Shown here: positions 27,111-35,120 of the stretch, piece after piece | Numbering within the stretch: position 1 is the first letter of the stretch | How the letters are laid out: each line of letters starts with the position of its first letter | Source of the DNA: Streptomyces sp. NBRC 110611 | GTDB lineage: Bacteria; Actinomycetota; Actinomycetes; Streptomycetales; Streptomycetaceae | NCBI RefSeq assembly: GCF_001590865.1 | Contig: NZ_BBUY01000005.1 | Coordinates: 496,001 to 560,000, forward strand | Length of the DNA: 64,000 nt | Direction: 5' to 3' | Position numbers and translations under genes: made by a program | Notes under the pieces: model-generated | Told to the model about the DNA's origin: nothing | Databases searched by the model: none | The model's input: the letters and a program-made list of their open reading frames with translations, nothing else

Positions 27111-28334
27111 TCAGTCGCACAGCCGGTCCAGGAGCCACTCGCCGAGTTCCTGGGTGATGGCGGTGTGCGCCGTCGTGTCCGAGGAGCAGATGAACTCGTC
27201 GACCTCGCTCTCCTCCCCGGGCAGGCCGTCGATGTTCGCGTAGAGGTCTTTCTGCTGGTCGATGTCGCGGATCGCGACCGCGCTGACGGAGGGGACGAAG
27301 CAGACGTGCTCGTGCCGCAGATCGATCTTGGCGCCGACCTTCTTCAGCGCGTCGGCGAGGATGCCGTACGAGCGGAGGGTGCCACCGGGGGCGCCGTCCA
27401 GTTCGGAGAAGTCATTCGTCGTGATCGTTTTCTCCGCCGCGGGGAACCTCCGCTTCAGCTCGGCGGTGATGACGTCCTTGCCCTGGGCCTGGGTGGAGAA
27501 GGTCGTGCCCGGGTAGATCCGCTCGACCTTCAGCGCGGTACTGCCGGGCGGGATCTCCAGGCCCGCGCCGTCGCCGCGGCCGTTGGCGACCGCCAGCTTC
27601 AGCGGGTCGGACGGCCAGCCGCCGACCTGTGCCAGTTCCTGGAGGAACTGCGTGCGCTCGGGGGCGATCCCGATCTCCCCGGCCTCGGGGTCGTAGTGCC
27701 GCCAGAGCATCTGCCGGGCGGCCGGGCTGTTCATCTGACGGGCGAAGGGGTTGTTCGGGAAGGGGATGAAGTGCGCGAACGCCTGGAGGCCCACGGGCAC
27801 GACAGCGCCGCGGTGCGGGCTGTCGTAGGAGAAGTACAGGCTGGTGCGGTGGCCGGCCCGCAGCCTCTCCATCTTGGCCAGGGCGTAGCGGGTGACCAGG
27901 CCGCCCATGCTGAAACCGCCCACGGTCAGCGGTGCGTCGCCCAGTTGCTGGGCGCAGGTCTGCGCGATGGCGGCCATCGCTGCCTGGGCGTTGTCCAGGA
28001 TTGAGGCGGAGCGCTCGTGGTAACCGAGCAGGATGACGTCACGGCCCCGGCGGCGCAGCTCCGTCAGGAAGGGGAAGTCGCTGTCGAGCCCGGAGTACAG
28101 CCACTTCAGGTCGCTCTTGCCGAGGCTGAAGCCGTCGGCCATGATCAGCGGTCGGGTGATGTCCCGGTTGCCCTCGCCATAGAAGACGTGTGCGAAACCG
28201 TGCGGCAGTTCCCACTGCTCGTCCGGTTCCGGGACCGTATACGCCAGTGCAGCCGGCGGCTCGGCGCTTACGGGGGTGGTGAGCGTGAACTCCCCGACGC
28301 TCCGCTCAGCCTGTTCGTACTCTTGATCGGACAA
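27111..28334 (-). CDS. Alpha/beta-hydrolase (lipase/esterase-like)
   Basis: A 407-residue protein with a hydrolase nucleophile elbow GGFSMGG (Ser about 148) after an early strand RDVILLGYHERS. The C-terminal third contains a likely acid and His region (KIDLRHEHVCFVPSVSAV). No signal peptide is seen, so it is probably cytoplasmic. The start is a TTG at 28332-28334, supported by AAGGAG six bases upstream. It stands alone between the tRNA-Ser gene and the tRNA fragment, so it may be cargo of an old integration. Substrate unknown. Confidence 0.8.
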   Translation of the reverse strand: MSDQEYEQAERSVGEFTLTTPVSAEPPAALAYTVPEPDEQWELPHGFAHVFYGEGNRDITRPLIMADGFSLGKSDLKWLYSGLDSDFPFLTELRRRGRDVILLGYHERSASILDNAQAAMAAIAQTCAQQLGDAPLTVGGFSMGGLVTRYALAKMERLRAGHRTSLYFSYDSPHRGAVVPVGLQAFAHFIPFPNNPFARQMNSPAARQMLWRHYDPEAGEIGIAPERTQFLQELAQVGGWPSDPLKLAVANGRGDGAGLEIPPGSTALKVERIYPGTTFSTQAQGKDVITAELKRRFPAAEKTITTNDFSELDGAPGGTLRSYGILADALKKVGAKIDLRHEHVCFVPSVSAVAIRDIDQQKDLYANIDGLPGEESEVDEFICSSDTTAHTAITQELGEWLLDRLCD

Positions 28335-28555
28335 CGTCGTCTCCTTCCGTGCGCGCGCATGACACAGCAGCCCGCCCCGGAAGTGGACTGAGAGACTGCG
28401 AGCGGCGCGAAGACAGCACCATCGTCAGCGGTGCCGTCGCTGGTCAGCCCTGACACGCCCGGCCCTTCATCCGTACGAAGGGATTGGGAGCGAATGGCGA
28501 ATATGTTCGGTACGTCCCCCGTTCAGACCACCCCAAGACGAGGACTTGGACGGCC

Positions 28556-28599
28556 TGTTGGGGGCAATCCCTCACGCGTTCGAATCTCGTATCCTCCGC
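28556..28599 (+). repeat. Duplicate of tRNA-Ser 3' end (putative att site)
   Basis: This segment matches 26586-26629, the 3' half of tRNA-Ser(GGA), at 42 of 44 positions, including the variable arm, T-arm and acceptor 3' strand. CCGCCA follows directly. Upstream bases keep only a short CTTGGA match, and no 5' acceptor strand pairs with it, so it cannot fold as a tRNA. A 3'-tRNA duplication of this length is typical of attL/attR at tRNA-borne integration sites. Confidence 0.8.
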
Positions 28600-28606
28600 C
28601 AGGCAA

Positions 28607-28638
28607 AAGGCCCGGATCGCGGAAACGGTCCGGGCCTT
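28607..28638 (+). terminator. Hairpin after the tRNA fragment
   Basis: AAGGCCCGGA pairs with TCCGGGCCTT (10-bp perfect arms). It occupies the same place relative to the tRNA fragment as the terminator after the intact tRNA-Ser, though with a different sequence. Confidence 0.65.
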
Positions 28639-28645
28639 AAAGCTC

Positions 28646-28980
28646 CTAACGCAACGTGGGTTGCAGGCGGTGCCAGCAGATGAGTGAGCATGCAAGTCCG
28701 AGGAAGGCTTCGTGGATTTCGTTGCGGTTGCCACCCGTCAGGGTCACGGCCGACGGGGTGTCGGTGGCGTCGCAGACCACGTGCTGCCTGGAGCCCGGCC
28801 GTCCTCGGTCGACCGGGCTCCGGCCGGTTTTGGGCCGGCCCCCGGCGCCCTGACGTGGGAGCCGTCGATCACCGCCCCGGACAGGTCGAGCCGCCCCGCG
28901 GCCCGCAGCTCGGGCAGCAGCACCTCGTGCAGACGCTGCCAGACGCCTGCGTTGATCCAGACCCGCAGTCTGCAACTGGA
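28646..28980 (-). pseudogene. IS5-type transposase remnant with frameshift and internal deletion
   Basis: Reading the minus strand from about 28975 gives LRVWINAGVWQRLHEVLLPELRAAG and then AVIDGSHVRA, which carries the first Asp of the DDE triad. Around 28840 the homology jumps frame to RPKTGRSPVDRGRPGSR and SAVTLTGGNRNE. The text then passes directly into the family's C-terminus, HEAFLGLACSLICWHRL. The middle, with the remaining catalytic residues, is missing. No terminal inverted repeats were identified. The element cannot move by itself. Confidence 0.8.
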
Positions 28981-29677
28981 TCAGGTTGGCGCCGAGGAGC
29001 CACCCCTCCTGCTCCGCCCCGACCAGCACGGGTGGGCGAGGCTCCCCCGTGCTGACACAAAGGACATCTCCACCAGCCAGCCTGAACTTGACGAGCTCCT
29101 GGGCCTTCTCGCAGGAAACCTTCTCCTCCTCTCGGAGCAGGATCCGCACGCCCTCCAACTATCGGGGAAAGACCACGGGCACTTCCCCCGACGGCGACCG
29201 TTCTCCCTTGCCGAGACGGGTGCAGGAAGGGCCCGGCTGGATCTCACCCAGCTCGGCGAGACGTGCTTCCGCCCACCCCTGCGGCAACGGGGCGGTGACG
29301 CTCCGCGCGCACAAGAGCCGGTCCCAGGCGAGGCCAGCGGCGGCTGCGTCCACCGCGTGCACCAGGTCACCGAGGCGGGCGGCCTCCCCGTGGGTCTGGA
29401 TCAATTCGTCGCGTGCGGGCGGCCCGTCCGGCCGGGATTCCGGTACGTGATCCATGGGACTCAAGGAATAAGCAGACTCGGCAAACGCCTCCCTCGGCAC
29501 CATGGTCGTATGGGGAACCAATTCGCCGTCTGCGACCAAACCGGGCACCGCCCCGGACAGCCACGGTCGCACGACCTCCAGAACGGCACCAAGTCCGTCG
29601 CCGCCGACCGCGTTACGCCCGCCCCCTCCGGCCCCTAGCCGCCGGGCGTCCACCAAGAGCACTTGGGGACGCGGCAT
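28981..29677 (-). pseudogene. Remnant of a DNA methylase/specificity gene
   Basis: An open frame from 29677 reads LAELGEIQPGPSCTRLGKGE and PSGEVPVVFPR up to an in-frame TAG at 29159-29161. It continues in the same frame as EGVRILLREEEKVS, FRLAGGDVLCVSTGEP and GWLLGANLIQL, then runs into the transposase remnant. This resembles the HsdS-like target-recognition tail of N-6 DNA methylases. The catalytic half is absent. It is read as a broken, truncated gene; the family assignment is by memory of motif order and could be wrong. Confidence 0.5.
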
Positions 29678-30131
29678 CTCCGCAGGCCGGCGTGATCCTC
29701 ATCGTGGTCGAGGTTGAGACGGAACGACCCCTATGCAGCTTCGCCGCGATCCCCACGGCTCCCACAATGCTCCCGAGCAGACCTGCCGTGTGTTCCAGGC
29801 CCGTGCCCTTCTTCGTAGCGCCTTCCACGTCCTGCCAGCCGGCCGGGGCGGCCTCCCGGGCAAACGCTCCCCTCGCATCTCAACTCGCCTACGACACGCG
29901 CAGGGGTTATCAGATAGCTAGGCCTTGTCGCACCTGCGTCACAGCATGCAGACACGGCAATCCAGGAAGATCAAAGGAAGAAAAGAGCGGACACTTTCAG
30001 ACAAGATGCGTCGCATTCCGATCATATCGCTACGGGTTCGGTTCACTTCTGCAACGCTGCATAACAAACGACGGAACGCAGCGAGTTCAGCCGCACGCTC
30101 CGTGGGAACGAGGAGGATCGGGTTCCATACC
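29678..30131. other. Intergenic stretch upstream of the ParB-like gene
   Basis: No recognisable gene lies here. A 71-codon minus-strand frame (29613-29828) reads KKGTGLEHTAGLLGSIVGAVG, but it has no ribosome-binding site and overlaps the methylase remnant. From about 29930 to 30080 the DNA is less GC-rich than its surroundings, with short A-rich runs such as GGAAGAAAAG, fitting a promoter region or foreign DNA. AGGAGG at 30111-30116 is the nearest ribosome-binding site to the next gene. Confidence 0.45.
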
Positions 30132-31046
30132 ATGCGCACTGAGACGATGATGGTCACGCCGGACATCTGCATCGACTGGATGAAGAACAGGGTCTGTAAC
30201 CGCGTCCCGTTACGCGGTTACAACGTCGAGAAGTTCCGGGAGATCCTGCGGACTGGACAATTCCGCACGACCCATCAAGGCTTCGCCCTGGACCTGCACG
30301 GTTGCCTGATCGATGGCCAGCACAGAGCACAGGCCATCATCGACACGGGAATCTCCGTGACCGCGCAGGTCACCTACGGCCTCGACCCGGATGCCTTCGC
30401 CGCCATCGACGGGGGCCGTGTGCGCACCGCGGGCGACTACGTGGCCCAGGCGTCCGGCATGGCACAGAACAACGCCAACTACTATGGCGCAGCGCTGAAG
30501 ATCCTGCGCAATCGAGCCGCAGGCCTGCACTGGACCCGTTGGTCCACAGGAAAGCTCACGGCTGACGAGATTCCCGCCCTCATGACGTCCTGGCCCATCT
30601 CGGAACACTGGATCACATACATGCTCATGAAGGGGCGTCAGTGCCATGCCAGCGGCACGGGACTCCTCATCAGCCACCAGATCATCCTGGAGAAGTGGCC
30701 CGAGCACGTTGCCGAACTCTTCTTCAGGAACATCGGTGACGCGAGTCGCGAGTACCTCGGCAAGGACCCCAGGGCCGTATACACGAACACCATGCTCAAC
30801 GTGAACAAGGGCGTCGTCAGCAGAGACAGCGTCCAGCAGTCGGGGCAGGCGATCAAGGCCTTCAACGCGCTCATCACAGGCGAGACCATCGGCACCCTGA
30901 AGAAGATGAAGATGGGCGGTATCAAGGTCGTACGCAACCGCCAGACCGGCGAGGAGATGGAGCAGGAGTACCTCGCCGATCGCTATCCCGATGTGGTCGA
31001 CGTACAACCCCCCAGTGATAACTGGCTGCACATCACGAAAGACTAG
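30132..31046 (+). CDS. ParB/sulfiredoxin-like protein of phage or plasmid type
   Basis: A 304-residue soluble protein. Residues 46-65 (TTHQGFALDLHGCLIDGQHR) carry the LxDGQHR signature found in ParB-like nuclease-fold proteins of actinobacterial phages and plasmids. The rest is helical, with no HTH that can be asserted. The ATG at 30132 lies 15 bases from AGGAGG, a long spacing; ATGs at 30147 and 30150 are alternatives. Base composition is lower in GC than the neighbours. It sits alone beyond the tRNA-Ser scar and looks like a leftover of a mobile element. Function unknown. Confidence 0.65.
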   Translation: MRTETMMVTPDICIDWMKNRVCNRVPLRGYNVEKFREILRTGQFRTTHQGFALDLHGCLIDGQHRAQAIIDTGISVTAQVTYGLDPDAFAAIDGGRVRTAGDYVAQASGMAQNNANYYGAALKILRNRAAGLHWTRWSTGKLTADEIPALMTSWPISEHWITYMLMKGRQCHASGTGLLISHQIILEKWPEHVAELFFRNIGDASREYLGKDPRAVYTNTMLNVNKGVVSRDSVQQSGQAIKAFNALITGETIGTLKKMKMGGIKVVRNRQTGEEMEQEYLADRYPDVVDVQPPSDNWLHITKD

Positions 31047-31128
31047 GGCGCCCTTGCAGAACGTCCCCTGACTGCCCAGTTCCGGATGCAGAACCGTGCG
31101 CCGGCAAACAGCCAGGGGGCCGGGGGGA

Positions 31129-32388
31129 TTACTCGGGGGTTTCTGTCCAGGTGACCGGTAGTTCGTGGACGCCGTAGATGTTCATGTCGGCTCTGAGTTT
31201 CACCTCGTTGGCGGGGATGGCGAGTTTGAGGGTCGGGAAGCGGCGCAGCAGTCCGTCGAAGCCGGCGCGCATCTCGATGCGGGCCAGTTGCTGGCCGAGG
31301 CATTGGTGGATGCCGTGGCCGAAGGACAGGTGGCCGCGGGCCTTGCGGTGGATGTCCAGGGTGTCGGGGTTGTCGAAGCGCTGGGGGTCGTGGTTGGCGG
31401 CCAGCAGGGAGACAACGACGGTCGACCCCTTGCCGATTGTTTCGCCGCCGAGCTCGATGTCCTCCGTTGCGTAGCGGTAGAAGATGTCGGCAACGGAGAG
31501 GAAGCGCAGGAGTTCCTCGACGGCGTTGGGGAGCAATGACGGGTCGGCGCGTAGTTCGGCCAGTTGCTCGGGGTTCTCCAGGAGCGCGAAGGTGCCCAGG
31601 GCCAGCATGTTGGCGGTGGTCTCGTGGCCCGCGAGCAGCAGCAGGAAGGCGGCGCCGGTCAGTTCCTCGATAGTGAGGTCGTCATGGCGGGCCAGGTCGG
31701 AGAGTATGTCGTCGCCGGGTTCGGCGCGTTTGTGTGCGACCAGTTCGGAAAGGTACGTGGTCATCGCGCCGTATGCGGCCATCTTCTCCTCGAGCGTCAC
31801 ATCCTTTTGCAGGAATGTGGCGGAGTTGCCCTGGAAGTTCTCCCGGTCCGTATAGGGGACACCGAGCAGTTCGCAGATCACCAGCGAGGGCACCGGCAGC
31901 GCGAACTCCTTGACCAGGTCGACGGGCGGGGTAAGGCACACCAGCTCGTCCAGTTGCCGCGCGACGATGTCGACGATGTGGTCTTCGAGCATTTTCATGC
32001 GTTTGACGGTGAAGGCGCCGGTGAGTTTGCGCCGCATCCGGGTGTGGTCCGGCGGGTCCATGCTGATGAACAGGCCCGGCATCTGCGGGGACGGTTCGGT
32101 AGCGGCGGGCATGCCGGGGGTCTCGTACGGCACATGGATGACGCCGATGTCCTGGCGGGAGCTGAACCGGGTGTCGGCCATGAGCTGGCGGACCGCGTCA
32201 TAGCCGGTGACCAGCCAGCCCTCGTGACCGTCCGGGAAGACCAGGGGACTGACAGGGCCTGCGGCACGCAGCCGGGTGAGGTGGCGGGGCGGGGCGAAGG
32301 GGCCGGCATCGCGCTCCATGGGAAGGCCGCGCGGGGTGGGAACCGTCTGACTTGTCTGGATCTGGCTCGTCTGACTCATCTGGCTCAT
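31129..32388 (-). CDS. Cytochrome P450 (CYP105-like)
   Basis: A 419-residue P450 with a canonical I-helix AGHETTAN, K-helix ELLR and haem loop FGHGIHQCLGQQLAR with proximal Cys363. The text resembles CYP105-type enzymes and is clearly a paralogue of the P450 at 36612-37880 (shared CLGQQLAR, IYGV and LPVTW C-terminus). The N-terminal ~15 residues are a MSQ/TSQ repeat. The start at 32388 is supported by AAAGGA. Its electron donor may be the ferredoxin at 36330-36608. Substrate unknown. Confidence 0.93.
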   Translation of the reverse strand: MSQMSQTSQIQTSQTVPTPRGLPMERDAGPFAPPRHLTRLRAAGPVSPLVFPDGHEGWLVTGYDAVRQLMADTRFSSRQDIGVIHVPYETPGMPAATEPSPQMPGLFISMDPPDHTRMRRKLTGAFTVKRMKMLEDHIVDIVARQLDELVCLTPPVDLVKEFALPVPSLVICELLGVPYTDRENFQGNSATFLQKDVTLEEKMAAYGAMTTYLSELVAHKRAEPGDDILSDLARHDDLTIEELTGAAFLLLLAGHETTANMLALGTFALLENPEQLAELRADPSLLPNAVEELLRFLSVADIFYRYATEDIELGGETIGKGSTVVVSLLAANHDPQRFDNPDTLDIHRKARGHLSFGHGIHQCLGQQLARIEMRAGFDGLLRRFPTLKLAIPANEVKLRADMNIYGVHELPVTWTETPE

Positions 32389-32561
32389 CGGAGTTCCTTT
32401 GGTGGTTGGTGCGGCGGCAGTCGTCGGCGGGCCTCACGCATGGCTGAGACGGCTCGGACACCGACCACGTCGGAGACATGGCCGGCTGGGCCCGAGCCGT
32501 CCGGTCGACGACATTGCGGACCGACTGGCCCACGGCATCGGGCCGCTTGAAGTGGAGTTGG

Positions 32562-32837
32562 CTATGAGCGGCCCATCAAGCGGCGTCGAGGGCTTCGGTG
32601 ATCTTGCGGGCCATCTCGGCCATAGGGGGGGCTGGACTTGCCGTTCAGGCCCTTGCCCTGGGGGTGCTTGGCGAGCACGTGCCCGACCAGGCCGGTCGCG
32701 GAGCCCAGGGCGATGGCACCGTCGGTGGCAACCCTGTGGGGCTTCCCAGCGGCGTCAGTGGCGGACATCAGAGTGACGGCGCCGCGCGCGGCGATCCGCA
32801 GGGTGAACTTGTCCTGTTCGGTGAGGGTGACGGACAT
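32562..32837 (-). CDS. Small protein, probably frameshifted at a poly-G run
   Basis: The first ~70 residues (MSVTLTEQDKFTLRIAARG, then ATGLVGHVLAKHPQGKGLNGKS) look like a natural small protein. After the seven-G run at 32625-32631 the frame continues as non-natural text (GRDGPQDHRSPRRRL). One base of shift would instead give MAEMARKITEALDAA, ending at 32576. The likely original protein is thus about 85 residues, with a 1-base indel in the homopolymer. Function unknown. It sits between the P450 and the serine hydrolase on the same strand. Confidence 0.6.
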   Translation of the reverse strand: MSVTLTEQDKFTLRIAARGAVTLMSATDAAGKPHRVATDGAIALGSATGLVGHVLAKHPQGKGLNGKSSPPYGRDGPQDHRSPRRRLMGRS

Positions 32838-32936
32838 GGTGATGCGCTCCTTGGGCGAAACGGATGGGCGGCGAAACGGAAGGACGGCGAAACGGAATGG
32901 TGGCGAGGGCGGGCCTGTCGGGATGCCGGCTCGGTC

Positions 32937-34007
32937 TCAGTCGTCGAGTACCTGGTAGAGCATGGTCCAGAAGTCGTGGATGAGCCGCCGCGAATCCGGA
33001 GTGGACATTCCGACCTGGGTGAGCAGGATGCCGCTGAGCTGTTCGTCCGGGTCGGCGTATGCGGTGGTGCCGGTTCCGCCGTCCCAGCCGAACTGGCCGA
33101 TGGACGCGTAGTCGCCGCGGCAGGTGCGCACCGCCATCCCGAGACCCCAGCCGCCTTGCTGCGCCTGGCCGAACGACAGATGGACCTTGTCACGGGCCAG
33201 AGCCTCTCGGGCGGCTCGCTGCTCGGGCGTGAGGCGGTTGGTGGTCATCAGCTGGACGGCGGGCCGGGACAGGATCCGTTCGGACCCGTGCATCCCGTGA
33301 TTCAGCAGCATCCGGAAGTACGCGTGATAGTCGTCGACGGTCGAGACCAGCCCACCGCCGGCGCCCTGGAACGCCGGAGGCCGGCTGTACCTTCCACCTG
33401 CCGCCTCGTCCCACACGACGAACTCTCCGGTCTGCGGATCGGGCACGTAGCTGGGCGGCAGACGGTCGATCTTGCCGGCGGGTACGTGGAAGCCGGTGTC
33501 GACCATCCTCAGCGGGTCGAGGATGCGTTCGCGCAGAAACGTATCGAACGGCTGGCCCGTGACCCTCGCGACGAGCACGCCGAGCAGGTCGGAGCCGATC
33601 TGATACCCCCACTCCGCTCCGGGCTGGTGCATCAGCGGAAGCGTGCCAAGACGGCGCATCCACTCGTCCGGCTCAGGGGGCGGCGCTCCATGGCCGGTGA
33701 GCTCCAGCTCCTGGATTGCCTCCTGGATCGGGGCGTCCGGCGTTGTCAGATCCATTGCGAGCCCGAACGTGCACGTCAGCACGTCCCGTACGCTGATCGG
33801 CCGCCGCGCCGGCACGGTGTCGTCCAGCGGACCGTCGGTCCGCTTCAGCACTCGCCGGTCGGCGAGTTCGGGGAGCCACGGCTCCACCGAATCGTCCAGC
33901 CGCAGCCGGCACGCGTCGAGAAGGACCATCGCCGCCGAGACCGTGACCGGCTTGGACGTCGAGGCCATCCCTGTTGCGGATAAGCCGCGGTTGCTTTTCC
34001 CCATCAT
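32937..34007 (-). CDS. Beta-lactamase-fold serine hydrolase with a short N-terminus
   Basis: A 356-residue member of the class C beta-lactamase/EstB/LovD-like family, which includes esterases and acyltransferases. The SxxK motif is STSK at residues 16-19. A Tyr region (WGYQIGSDLLG) and late WDGGTGT follow. In relatives about 50-70 residues precede SxxK; here they are missing, so activity is doubtful or the enzyme is a compact variant. The ATG at 34007 (or 34004) has GAGGAG immediately upstream; the frame to 34058 has no better site. Promoter and operator-like dyad precede it. Substrate unknown. Confidence 0.78.
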   Translation of the reverse strand: MMGKSNRGLSATGMASTSKPVTVSAAMVLLDACRLRLDDSVEPWLPELADRRVLKRTDGPLDDTVPARRPISVRDVLTCTFGLAMDLTTPDAPIQEAIQELELTGHGAPPPEPDEWMRRLGTLPLMHQPGAEWGYQIGSDLLGVLVARVTGQPFDTFLRERILDPLRMVDTGFHVPAGKIDRLPPSYVPDPQTGEFVVWDEAAGGRYSRPPAFQGAGGGLVSTVDDYHAYFRMLLNHGMHGSERILSRPAVQLMTTNRLTPEQRAAREALARDKVHLSFGQAQQGGWGLGMAVRTCRGDYASIGQFGWDGGTGTTAYADPDEQLSGILLTQVGMSTPDSRRLIHDFWTMLYQVLDD

Positions 34008-34033
34008 GAATCTCCTCGGGTGCAGCCCGTCCG

Positions 34034-34053
34034 TGTTCAGGGATCTCTGAACA
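34034..34053. promoter_or_regulatory. Operator-like dyad before the serine hydrolase
   Basis: TGTTCAG-N6-CTGAACA is a 7-bp perfect inverted repeat (18 of 20 bases symmetrical). It lies just downstream of the predicted -10 box on the minus strand, where a bound repressor would block initiation. The divergent MarR/GbsR-like regulator is the obvious candidate. Confidence 0.55.
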
Positions 34054-34059
34054 GTCACG

Positions 34060-34088
34060 AAGCTACATTGCGTTCACTATTTCGTCAA
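34060..34088 (-). promoter_or_regulatory. Predicted promoter of the serine hydrolase
   Basis: On the minus strand TTGACG (complement at 34083-34088) is followed after exactly 17 bases by TAGCTT (complement at 34060-34065). This fits the vegetative streptomycete promoter consensus. The expected transcript start falls in or near the TGTTCAG dyad. Confidence 0.55.
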
Positions 34089-34138
34089 CGCGAGATGAGG
34101 GTCCAGTTGCTCTTGTTGCCGGGGTTCCCAAGCCTACT

Positions 34139-34191
34139 ATTGCAATGGGCGTGGCTCTGAATGCAATGATGACTAGAGGGGGCATTGCAAT
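34139..34191. promoter_or_regulatory. Repeated ATTGCAAT palindromes before the regulator gene
   Basis: The 8-bp palindrome ATTGCAAT occurs at 34139-34146 and 34184-34191, 45 bases apart (four to five helical turns), with a partial copy ATGCAATG between them. Such AT-containing palindromes stand out in this GC-rich DNA. The arrangement suggests binding sites that control the regulator at 34275. Confidence 0.5.
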
Positions 34192-34274
34192 GGTATCTGG
34201 GTGAATGCATACTGTGCAGCGGAGTGCGCAGGCGCCGAGCGCCGTGCAGGTCGACAGACGGGAGACGAAAACCG

Positions 34275-35012
34275 ATGCCCGGAGGCAGGCTCACCAGCGA
34301 GGACCGTCAGCAGATCGCTGCGGGGCTGGCCGAGGGGCTCGGATATACGGAGATCGGACGGCGCCTGGGGCGGCCCGCCTCGACCGTCATGCGAGAGGTC
34401 ACCCGAAACGGGGGGCCCGACCGCTACGTGGCGGATCGAGCGCACGAGGCCACATGGCACCGAGCCCGCCGGCGCAAGCAGGCTCAGCCTCCGGCGCCGC
34501 CGGTTCCCGACAGCGGCCATGGGCGTGACCCGCAGGCGGTCCAGGACTTCACGGAGTCCTGGACCGCTCTCCTCGTTCAGCAGGGGCTGCCCCGTATGGT
34601 GGCCAGGGTGCTGGCCTGCCTGTGCATCACCGATTCCGGCACTCTCACCGCCGCTGATCTGGTCCAGCAGCTTCGCGTCAGCCCCGCCTCCGTCTCGCAC
34701 GCCGTCACCTTCCTCGAACAGCAGGGGCTGGTGAGGCGGGAACGAACTCCCGGCATGCGCCGCGAAAGCTATGTCGTCGACGATGAGGTCTGGCTCCGGT
34801 CCCTCCTCGCAGCCCTGCAGATGAACGACGCCCTGGCCGCCACTTCACGGCGCGGAGCCGAGATTCTCGGGGCCGCGACCCCGGCGGGCGCCCGCTTCGC
34901 GTCCTCCGCCGAATTCCTTCTTCTCGTGAGCGAGTCCCTCCAGAACGCCATGGAGCAGTGGCGGCAGAGCCGGTCCGTTGCGCCGACGGGTTCTGCGCAA
35001 GCGGACCGGTGA
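34275..35012 (+). CDS. MarR/GbsR-like regulator with an extra N-terminal HTH
   Basis: A 245-residue DNA-binding protein. Residues 1-50 form an HTH like that of IS30-type or Hin-like recombinases (LTSEDRQQIAAGLAEGLGYTEIGRRLGRPASTVMREV). Residues 95-175 form a MarR/GbsR winged helix (LTAADLVQQLRVSPASVSHAVTFLEQQGLVRRER). The ATG at 34275 follows GGGAGA. It is divergent from the serine hydrolase and probably controls the P450 cluster through the dyads between them. The ligand is unknown. Confidence 0.85.
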   Translation: MPGGRLTSEDRQQIAAGLAEGLGYTEIGRRLGRPASTVMREVTRNGGPDRYVADRAHEATWHRARRRKQAQPPAPPVPDSGHGRDPQAVQDFTESWTALLVQQGLPRMVARVLACLCITDSGTLTAADLVQQLRVSPASVSHAVTFLEQQGLVRRERTPGMRRESYVVDDEVWLRSLLAALQMNDALAATSRRGAEILGAATPAGARFASSAEFLLLVSESLQNAMEQWRQSRSVAPTGSAQADR

Positions 35013-35120
35013 AGTCCCGGCCTTCGCCTGCCAAGGACCGGCCAAAGGACCGGTCAGGGCCCAAGCTCGGGGACCTGGGCCCTGCCTCATCCGATGCCTT
35101 GGCGGCTCGGCGGGATTGGG

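Noticed and set aside
28501..28602. Second functional tRNA-Ser
   Set aside because: Only the 3' half matches the tRNA at 26544. No 5' acceptor strand or D-arm pairs with it, so it is treated as an att-like fragment.
29613..29828. 71-codon minus-strand ORF (KKGTGLEHTAGLLG...)
   Set aside because: No ribosome-binding site, overlap with the methylase remnant and no recognisable family.
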